DNA from: Hansfordia pulvinata
Lineage: Eukaryota > Ascomycota > Sordariomycetes > Xylariales
Assembly: GCA_006538405.1 (NCBI GenBank)
Contig: BJKQ01000004.1
Location: 744,001 to 808,000 of the forward strand
Length of the DNA stretch: 64,000 bases
Direction of reading: 5' to 3'
Part shown: positions 56,355-64,000 of the stretch, in pieces
Layout: each line of letters opens with the position of its first letter
Position numbering within the stretch: the stretch's first letter is position 1
The notes under the pieces: model-generated
The model's database searches: none
What the model was told of the DNA's origin: nothing
What the model saw: the letters and a program-made list of their open reading frames with translations, nothing else
Translations under genes and position numbers: made by a program

Positions 56355-57261
56355 ATGCGTCTCGAGCCCCTCCTTTTCGTTTCAATCTGGCTGGCTTACC
56401 CCGCTGCCGCCCACCGAGAATCCGCCGCCGCTGCACTGAACGCACAGGTGCCATCCGACGGGCCACCGCTCAGGACTCACCTTGAGATGAAGAAGTCATT
56501 CGCCGATTCGGTAAGCTCCCATTAAGCTCAATAGATATTATTCAGTAGTGCTGACTATCTGAAGGGTATTTCCGCAAACATCATGAAGGAAAACAAGATG
56601 GAGACTGCTGGAGTCCGACTTGGCATGATAGCCCAGAACGTTGCGAAGAAGACGACCGAGGCAACTGTGCACATGAAGAATCTTGCCGATAACGCCCCTC
56701 CGATCAATGCCGAGAGTCTGAAGAATGGTGCCGGGGAGGCTATCGGCATGGCGGCTCAGTCCGCCTTGGGGAAGACAGTCCAGGCAACTGTGCACGTGAA
56801 GAATCTTGCCGATAACGCTCCTCCGATCAACGCCGAAACTCTGAAGAAAGGTGCCTCGGAGGCTGGCAACTGGGTCCGTGAGAACCCTGGCAAGGCGGCT
56901 TTGGTGGCCGGTTCAGTCACCGTGATTGCTGCCCCAGCTCTTGTTGCCTCGCCTGCCTTGGCTGCCGTAGGCTTTGGTGTTCCGGGACCTGTTGGAGGTC
57001 AGTTACATCTCCCTTGCCATCTGAGGCGATATGGTTGAGAGAAAGGGATTGACTAACGTTGATGGTGCTCTTCAAGGAGGCTTCGCAGCTAGTGTGCAGA
57101 GTGGAATGGGCAGTGTCGTGGCTCCAAGTGTTTTCTCGACCTGCCAAAGTGCTGCCATGGGTGGTTATGGCGTGGCCGCGGTCCACGGCGTTGTTCAGGG
57201 CACAGCTGCGGTCGTGGGAACTGCTGCTGCGGGCATCGATTGGCTCAGGGCCAGACTATGA
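56355..57261 (+). CDS. Secreted or ER-targeted IFI6/IFI27 (ISG12)-like protein with internal repeats
   Basis: Exons 56355-56510, 56565-56997 and 57077-57261, 257 residues. The second intron carries a consensus ACTAAC branch site. Signal peptide MRLEPLLFVSIWLAYPAAA. A 41-residue repeat occurs twice (DNA about 56640-56762 and 56763-56885), each with ATVHxKNLADNAPPINAE. The C-terminal hydrophobic Gly/Ala-rich region (GKAALVAGSVTVIAAPALVA, then GFAASVQSGMGSVVAPSVFS and SAAMGGYGVAAVHGVVQG) matches the Ifi-6-16 family. Human members are small mitochondrial or ER membrane proteins linked to apoptosis; fungal roles are unknown. Its stop codon is 1 bp from that of the convergent gene at 57263. Confidence 0.78.
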
Positions 57262-57262
57262 G

Positions 57263-57541
57263 TCAAATAGAGCGGAGATCGAAGACAGCGACGATGATGA
57301 GGCTGAGGACGGGATAGGCGGTGAGGGCGGCAAATAGAGCGAGGTCAAAGCCCCTCTGGCTGAAACGGCTGATGGAGTAGGTTCCAGCTAAGATGAAGGC
57401 CACTGCTGCGAGGGTCAAGACTGGGTGATCACGGGGATGCCAGATCGAGTTGTCAGGGCCGCTTCCATAGTAGTAACGGGCAAGGGCTATAATCGTGACG
57501 AGCCCAGTGGCTAAGTTCAGAGTAAATCGGTTAACAGGCAT
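57263..57541 (-). CDS. Small three-helix membrane protein
   Basis: A 92-residue frame beginning MPVNRFTLNLATGLVTII. Three hydrophobic segments (LATGLVTIIALARYYYG, VLTLAAVAFILAGTYSI, LALFAALTAYPVLSLIIVAV) separated by short charged loops predict a compact integral membrane protein. No family recognised. It is convergent with the IFI6-like gene, with only one base between the two stop codons, so the 3' UTRs must overlap. Size and hydrophobicity argue it is real, but no conserved motif confirms it. Confidence 0.5.
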   Translation of the reverse strand: MPVNRFTLNLATGLVTIIALARYYYGSGPDNSIWHPRDHPVLTLAAVAFILAGTYSISRFSQRGFDLALFAALTAYPVLSLIIVAVFDLRSI

Positions 57542-58221
57542 CTTTAAATGGTCTTTAATGTGGTTGTGTGCAGGCAGCCGAAGTTCGGACAGATAGATAC
57601 TGACTGGCGATGCGAGGGCAGGCAGTCAAAGTCGGGAAGAGGTGGTGTTGGGAAGTGATGCAATGGTCAGCGTCAGTTGCAGGTCAGTGTTGTCACAGAG
57701 ATTTTCTCAGTATAGCAGCACAGCAAAGCAGTACAGTGAGCTTTATTGCCCTTAGCCCTGAGATTGATCTGTTTAGGTTTGTTTGCTGTTAGACTCTGCC
57801 CTGGTAACCTGGCAATAGCTGGTTAGGCACACCCTTAGACTGAGAGTGTTCTCAGTTCCCACGCCAACATTTAATGCTTGCGTCTCCCTTATGCTGTGTG
57901 TTGCCAGCCAACCAGCCACCTGCCCTGCCATGCCATGCCCTGCCGTTTTTGCTTAATCTTCTTAGTAAACTACCTATTTCTTTTACATTATTAAGAAGCC
58001 ACTGGTTCACCTTGAACAACTCTCAGATCACACATCTCTGACACGTTCATCCTCACACAGGCTTGGTTTCCGTCCTCACCAGCACCAAGTTTAGAGTCCT
58101 ATCTCAACTCCCTAGCTTCTTGATTTGAGAACCCATTAAGACACATAGACAAGAACCTCAGAAAGTAAGCAGCATACCTGGAGCCCACTCTTCTACCCAT
58201 CTCTCTTTTACTGACTGAAAG
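57542..58221. other. Intergenic between two small membrane-protein genes
   Basis: Promoter of the minus-strand 92-residue gene and of the plus-strand gene at 58222. No gene seen. Confidence 0.6.
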
Positions 58222-58972
58222 ATGGCGTTGACAGACCTCACCTGCAAAGCCTCACCAGCAAAGATGCCCGAGACTACTCGCACTGAAGTGGCTGCCACTG
58301 CCGCCAGCGACCTTCTGCAGCTGGTCTGTGACGTGGTCCTTGTGGCCATCGGCTCTCCCCGGAACATCCTGGTGCCCATCGCTCTCATGCTCGTTTTCGG
58401 CGGCCAGCACGCGACTGTCGGTAAGTTTTGACTGACACACATGAAACCAAATACCCCCAATCGAGTGAGGCATTCAAACGAGCATTCGAGAAACCCACGA
58501 AGATCTGACAACCCACCCACCCATGCTCTTTCCAGGAATGTTCTTCAGCCTCCTCGTCGTCGAGGCCGTCCTGCTGCGCCACCCGAGCGACCCGGTCAGC
58601 ATCATCGCGCGCCAGCCCTTCGGCGACCCGGACGCCGACGCCGACGCCGTCGCCGAGGGCATCGTGAGCGACGTCGGCGCCTGCGTCGCCGGCCTCGTCC
58701 TCTGGTTCCTCGCCCTCGCCGCCTGCGCCGAGGCCGGCCTCGGCGACCGCGGCGGCCCCGGCTTCTGCGCCTGGGTCGTCTTCCTCGTCCTCGCCCGCGT
58801 CTCCGTCTTCCTCGCCCGCGGCGCCCTGCCCGAGCTGCCGGGCCCTGCTGCTGCTTCTGCCGACGCCGACGCCGAGCAGCAGGCGGCGGCGACCCACCGA
58901 GACCCCAACTACATGTGCGACCGCTGCAAGGCCTGCTTCGGAGCCGAGCGCCGCAAGGCTGAGGGCATCTAA
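58222..58972 (+). CDS. Predicted membrane protein with a C-terminal CxxC tail
   Basis: Exons 58222-58420 and 58536-58972 (115 bp intron, donor GTAAGT, phase 1), 211 residues. No family recognised. Hydrophobic segments include NILVPIALMLVFGGQ running across the junction into VGMFFSLLVVEAVLL, then ACVAGLVLWFLALAACA and FCAWVVFLVLARVSVFLA. The C-terminus is soluble-looking with CDRCKACFGAERR, where a CxxCxxC triad could bind metal. Exon 2 is more GC-rich than exon 1 and the preceding spacer, and is followed by a (GGC)n stretch. The frame is intact. Confidence 0.65.
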
Positions 58973-59530
58973 AGCGGCGGCGGCGGCGGCGGCGGCGGCG
59001 ACTACGTTTCGAGCCTGGGGAAAGAGAATACAACTGTCTGCTAGGTACGGTAGGATGACAGCAAAAGGGCACGAGACTTGCGCATGCACCGAAAAGAGAC
59101 GGGAGCACCGAAAAGAGACGGGAGCACCGGCACGAGACGGGAGCACCGGCACGAGACGGGAGCGTCATACAGAAGGGGGATCCAGGACGGACTTGGCACA
59201 GCACAAAGTGGAGGACGGAAAGGAGAGATGGCTGAGAGACAGAAAGGGAGAGACGTTAATGAAGGCAGTCTCGATGATACGAATGGAATAGGCAGACCGA
59301 GCACACGATAGGTAGAGCCAAGCAAAGCACTCACAAACGCTCCCACTCCATTTCCCTCATAGCACAAGTGAAAGGCGGCGATGACCACGAACCACGTAGA
59401 AACGACCACAAGATGGCCATCTCCAACTGAGCAAACAAACTATACAACTCGCGCCGTACTCACCGCCGCAGCCGTCTCACCGACCCCCGAGCGAGACTAG
59501 GAAGCTGAGCTGGGCCCAATCGCAGCAGCC
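58973..59530. other. Convergent spacer between membrane-protein gene and ADH gene
   Basis: (GGC)n stretch (about 58975-59000) and four 19-bp tandem units (59086-59161). No gene. Confidence 0.6.
59086..59161. repeat. Four 19-bp tandem units
   Basis: GCACCGAAAAGAGACGGGA twice, followed by GCACCGGCACGAGACGGGA twice: two sub-types in pairs. Located in the convergent 3' region. Confidence 0.9.
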
Positions 59531-61047
59531 TCACGTCATGTCCAGCACGACGCGGCCCGTGATGCGGCCGGCGGCCATGTCCTCGAAGACGCCCTGCAGC
59601 TCCCCCATGCGGGCGGTGCGGACGGGGAAGCGGACGACGCCGCGCGCCGCCATGGCGAGGACCTCGGCGGCCTCGCGGCGGTTGCCCACGGCGCTGGCGA
59701 CGACCCGCTGCATCTTGGCGATCATCGGCGTCGGGCACGCCGTCGCCACGGGCACCGGCGCGCCCTCGGGCATGCCCACGCACACCAGCGCCCCGCCCAC
59801 GCCCAGCATCCCCATCCCCTGCGCGTACGCCCCGTTGCTGGCCGTGCACACAATCACCGCCGCCGCCCCGCGCGCGCTGCGCAAGCCCTCTCCGCCGCCG
59901 CCTGCGTCTCCGTCGTCCCCGAGGAGGAGGAGGCGAGGGACCGCACCGCCGCCCCGATGGCCTCGTCCCCCTCCTCGCCGTGCGCCAGCCGGTCCACAAA
60001 GTGCTCCGCGCCTGCGGCCAGCACCGCCTCGCGCTTCTCGCCCCCGTCCACCCCGATCACGCGCAGGCCCAGCCCCCGCGCCGCCAGGCTCGTCGCCACC
60101 GTGCCCAGCCCCCCTCCGGCGCCCAGGACCACCACCCACTGCCCCGGCCGGGCGCCCGACCGCTTGAGCGCCGCGTACGTCGTGACGCCCGCGCACAGCA
60201 TCGGCGCCGCCACCTCGGCGGGGATGGACTCGGGGACGGGCGTGACGTAGCTGTGTGAGGGAGAAGTGCGCACATGTCAGAGAAGGAGGGGTGCTGCTGG
60301 CGGGATAGAAGAGTGGGAGGAGGGCAGACGAGGGAGAAAGAGAGTCAAGGAGGGGTGCAAGATCCATTCTTCTCTTCGGCACCCGACGCTCGACTCTCTC
60401 CTAGTCTGGATGAACTCACTTGGCAGGCCCGATCACGTACTCCTGGAACGTGCCGGGCGTGAAGTAACCGCTGACCCGCTGGTTGTAGCAGACCCCATCC
60501 ATGCCCTCGAGACAGGCGTCTGTGTTGTGGTGGCGACGAACCCCGACAAGTCAGCCTCCGATATTCTATAAAAGGGGGGTTTTGGGGGCTGGAGCAGACG
60601 CACAGCAGGCAAGGCACGCCGAGGAGACCCATTTGATGCCGACGCGGTCACCAAGCTTGACGCCGACAGAGCCCTCGCCCAGCTTGACGATATGCCCTAG
60701 GCCTTCATGCCCTCCCACCTGGCCTTCCGGGGTGGGATATGGCAACGTTGACCACTGCAGAGAACGGTTAGATACGACAGCAGCATCAAGTCACGACTGC
60801 CTTCCGGGCACGGCTCTCACCCCTTCACCTCGGCCAAGCGCCTCTGGGTTGCAGATCCGCTTACATTGCTCATCATGATGCTGTAGTCTGAGTGGCAGAC
60901 GCCAGAGTGCGTGAGCTTGACCAGGACCTCGCCGGGCCCTGGCTCTGGTGTGGGGACGTCGCGGATCTCCACGGCGCACGATCCCGGCTTGCTGTATACA
61001 CAAGCCTTGTGCGTCGAGGGTATCACGGGATTCTCGGTGACCGTCAT
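59531..61047 (-). CDS. Zinc-dependent alcohol dehydrogenase (medium-chain, NAD type)
   Basis: Exons 61047-60865, 60754-60604, 60519-60420 and 60250-59531, about 384 residues with one added base. Catalytic zinc ligands: SGVCHSDYS, GGHEGLGHIV and PMLCAGVTTY. The structural-zinc loop CLACYACLEGMDGVC (spanning an intron) is complete. The Rossmann motif GAGGGLGTVA and a following Asp (VIGVDGGEKR) favour NAD. Substrate is probably a primary alcohol or aldehyde by analogy with fungal ADH1-like enzymes. The frame breaks at the C4 run 59917-59920 within a Ser/Gly-rich loop; one extra base joins RSLASSSSG to AVIVCTASNGAYAQG. The end is RITGRVVLDMT. Confidence 0.88.
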
Positions 61048-63339
61048 GGTGGATGGTTGTTGGGCTTGGAGGATGATCAAGAAGAATGTGGGCTTCGCGC
61101 ACAGGTCATCGGCTGGTCGACTGTTGACTGGCAGGAACAGCGGACGCGAAATTTATTTATACATACCATTCTCTCCGCGGGTCGCCATGCGCGATTGCGC
61201 CGTTGCATCTGCCGTTTCCCCCGCCCTGGTCAACCCGAGGTAAGTGAGTAGAACCCCTCCAGGCCTCGAACCCACGAGGCCTGTTGGCGCAGCGAGGCGC
61301 TGAGACGAGACAGTGCCGTTCCCTGCCGGATAGGCGAGTCTGGGGTACCGTCCGCGATGGGGATTGGGGTTCCCCGCGCAAGCCTTCCCAGTCAGGGACG
61401 TCATGATACGCTATACGCGCTTCTCCAACGAGAGGACACAGCCATGGGTCCGCAGAGGCGCATGGTCCCATGGCCGTCCGCGGGGGCCGGGGCCGGCCGA
61501 CGATACTCGTAGACGTTCCCGAGCGGGCGGGGTTGCCCCGATCTGCGCATGCTTCCCTACTCGTACCTTGCGTTTGTGTCCCCAAGTATTAGGCTCAATC
61601 TTTCTCCAAGACCATCACAATGAGAGACCGCAACCCTTCTCAAGCCATTGACGGGCGCAGTGGAAGTGGCTATAGGGGATGAACTGGGTTGAGAAACGTC
61701 CACTCTGGTCCTTTCCCGTGGGGGCTACGGGCCAGGTATCCGTACATGCTTTGTGCTACTCAACAGAGCACAGTGACACTGATTGAGGATATCGACGGCC
61801 TATTTGCTGGGATTTCCTGGGATAGAGAGAGCCCTCGAGCACCAGGACGGGCGTGCTCGTACTTCAGAAGACAGGCTGCTTCGGGCGGCCATGGAGTATT
61901 CGAACGAGTATACCGAAGATGTAGAGTTTCTAAGAGGCAGGTATCGCAGTCTGTATCGAATCTGGGGTATCGGGCTGTATGGCGCACTGCGGCAGGGGTA
62001 TTGGTGGCTCGGAAGCGGCCAAGCTGACGGCGCGGCGCTTGGCCCGCACCGCGACCTACTGATTTGACATGTTCGACAGAGGTCGAGTGAGAGGGTGGCA
62101 TCGGCGGAGGCGGTAGAGCTAGCCCGGTTGGCTCCCGGCTCCCGGCTCCATCATCGATCGTACTCGTACGAGCTGCGGTGCATTCGAGGAGGCAGTGGCC
62201 GCGGGGGGCTCGCGCGTGTGGGTGGGGGACAGGCGAGGCGCGTGTCGCTCGTCGGGGAGTTGCGAAGAGTCCGACCGCCATCCATCCGCCGAGGCTCGAT
62301 CTACGACGGGTACTCCGCACATAGTCCGTAGGCACCTGTGTCACTGGGTGAGATACTGGTAAGCAGGCGTGCAGGGTGATGAGAGACAAGAGCATAGCGG
62401 CTCATCTCAGCCAGCGTCCGAGAGGTCCGGCGGCGATCTGTCTCATCTCGTGTGGTGGAGCTGCTCCCGTGTCGCTTTTCGCTCTGCCCAGAAACTCTCT
62501 GGGAGTACTCGCAGACGAAGAGGCGATCCCGGAGCTCGTGTCCATTCCAATATTCATCAACAAGATGGCACCCCTGGAGAGAATAATCAAACGAATTTTC
62601 CATGCAAGATGACTTGCTGTCGAGGGTGACTGGGTTCGGATATGAAGATGGGAAGAGGGAGGCAGCATAGAGCCAATCAGCGCGGGCCCAGAGTCAGCAC
62701 CCACGCCTACAAAAAAGCGGGGACGGATCCATCCAATGCCTGCTCAGCGCCGCCGGGGTTGCTGAACGGCCCCGGAAGGCCGGGCTGCTGGAAGCACCAG
62801 GGAGGGCTACAGGGGGCCTACAAAGACGATACAGGGAGGTGAGCCCCGAGGTGGGCCTCCAGGGCTTTTCAAGGACCCGTCCGAGTAAGGTACCTGAGGC
62901 CGGTACCTTATGGGCTAATGTACGAGTATCCGTACCCTCGTAGTCGCAGGAGCTGTAGGGGTCTTCAGGGGGCATCCACCCATCAGCGGGCGGGCGGCAT
63001 TGGAAGCTGGAGCCTCTTCTCGAACCGCCTGTGGACGTACTTGTACGCACGTACGTCACAGCGCGTGGGCACTCACTCCCGCGTGTGTGGCCCCGTACGC
63101 AGCTCACCACCTTCGTGCCCCATTCCATCAAATTGCACATACCTACCACACTGTGCCTCGTTGCGTTGCTGGTGACGATAAGCCCGTCTTCCCGAGGCCA
63201 CGTTTTCGCTTGCAATTGATCTTCTCTTGGTCTCCTGCTCCTCTTCCCACCCTTCTCCTCCCCGCCTTCCTCCTCCCCATGGTCGCTCCGAGGTAGACTT
63301 GAAGCCCATCGCCACACGCCCACACACCCACACAACACC
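61048..63339. other. Intergenic between ADH and MAPR-like genes
   Basis: No supported gene. Contains TACTCGTA and TACGAGTA words (about 61505, 62160 and 62920). The final ~200 bp are CT-rich and lead into the start codon at 63340. Confidence 0.6.
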
Positions 63340-64000
63340 ATGGCCCAGACACGCTCCGCCGACAACGCCAACGTCCGCCAGCGCCGCGGCAAGGCCGAGG
63401 CTGCCCGCCCCGCCGACGACGCCCCCGTCGCCGTCGTCGAGGAGGTCGACTCGGACGAGGCCGCCGCCATTGAGAAGGACAACGACGAGCGCAGGAGCAG
63501 CCGCAAGGCCGCTGTCGAGGAGGACGACGGCTACAGCCCCTGGGTCGACGTCCTGCGCGTCCTGTCCTTCCTGCTCGTCGCCTCGTGCGCCCTCAGCTAC
63601 CTCGTCTCCGGCGGCGACTCCTTCACCTGGGGCCTCAAGAGCTACCCCAAGTATATGCAGCCTTCCTGGTGGAAGCTCCAGTTTGTACGCCGCGTCTCCC
63701 CTAAAAACAAACCAGACCACGCCGCTGACACCCCCTCGCTCCCCCTCCCCAGGCTCCCCCCGTCTACCTGACCCTCGACGAGCTGGTCCAGTACGACGGC
63801 CGCAACGAGTCCATGCCCCTCTACCTCTCCATCAACGGCACCATCTTCGACGTCTCGGCCAACCGCCGCATGTACGGCCCCGGCGGCAACTACAACGCCT
63901 TCGCCGGCACCGACGCCTCGCGCTCCTTCGTCACCGGCTGCTTCAAGGAGGACCGCACCGGCGACCTCCGCGGCGCCGAGGAGATGTTCCTGCCCCTCGA
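63340..64000 (+). CDS. Cytochrome-b5-like heme-binding membrane protein (MAPR/Dap1 family), 3' truncated by the window
   Basis: Exon 1 63340-63684 and exon 2 from 63753 to beyond the window; 68 bp intron, phase 0. The N-terminal ~65 residues are polar. A membrane helix follows (WVDVLRVLSFLLVASCALSY), then the cytochrome-b5 fold of the membrane-associated progesterone receptor family: PVYLTLDELVQYDGRNESMP, YLSINGTIFDVSANRRMYGP, GGNYNAFAGTDASRSFVTGC. Yeast Dap1 and human PGRMC1 members bind heme and support P450 sterol demethylation. The last visible codons encode a Glu/Met/Leu stretch and the stop lies outside the window. Confidence 0.87.

Overview
This is nuclear DNA from a filamentous ascomycete, most likely a Sordariomycete. 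The signs are GC-rich genes with short 60-200 bp GT-AG introns (branch sites such as CTGAC and ACTAAC), one intron-bearing tRNA, and fungal gene families: a RAM-network SOG2 protein, Tsc13, a Lhs1-type ER chaperone, a NuA4 BRD8-like subunit and a secreted aspartic protease. The species cannot be named from sequence alone. Gene density is low: about 19 protein genes and one tRNA in 64 kb, separated by long spacers rich in TACTCGTA/TACGAGTA and TACCTACC words.

Layout. 1-4.9 kb: no gene, then a pyrimidine-rich leader into sog2 (4.9-8.0 kb). 9.6-11.4 kb: BLOC-1 subunit 1 (GCN5L1/Bls1) with a huge low-complexity N-terminus. 11.6-12.7 kb (minus): TSC13 enoyl-CoA reductase. 14.4-16.1 kb: RING/TRAF zinc-finger protein. 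16.7 kb (minus): tRNA-Asn. 17.4-18.8 kb (minus): TDP2-like phosphodiesterase. 19.8-22.0 kb (minus): AT-hook protein with a RAD51AP1-like tail. 23.0-26.3 kb (minus): BRD8/Bdc1-like bromodomain protein. 26.3-38.6 kb: accessory-looking region holding one orphan secreted/membrane protein (30.2 kb), a MITE, a tandemly duplicated ~145 bp repeat with a third copy, small tandem repeats and an apparent gene desert. 38.6-39.5 kb: small coiled-coil protein. 41.4-42.9 kb (minus): aspartic protease. 44.8-47.8 kb (minus): ER Hsp70 (Lhs1/GRP170). 50.1-51.1 kb: SDR reductase. 52.5-53.7 kb: GNAT acetyltransferase. 54.2-55.3 kb (minus): ribosomal protein uS7 (RPS5). 56.4-59.0 kb: three membrane or secreted proteins, including an IFI6/IFI27-like one. 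59.5-61.0 kb (minus): zinc alcohol dehydrogenase. 63.3 kb to the end: a cytochrome-b5-like MAPR protein cut off by the window edge.

The most pervasive observation is technical. Nine genes (sog2, bls1, the TDP2-like gene, the AT-hook gene, the protease, lhs1, the SDR, the GNAT gene and the ADH) have broken reading frames. Every break is explained by one or more MISSING bases; none needs an added base. Most lie at G/C homopolymers, and restoring the frame recovers conserved motifs such as the SDR catalytic Tyr and the EEP DHLG motif. I therefore annotate these as genes and not pseudogenes, and suspect the assembly.

No operon-like or clustered metabolic pathway is evident; most genes are housekeeping. 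The most unusual biology is the fungal IFI6-like protein with an internal 41-residue duplication, whose stop codon lies 1 bp from that of a small convergent membrane-protein gene, and the RAD51AP1-like motif at the end of the AT-hook protein.
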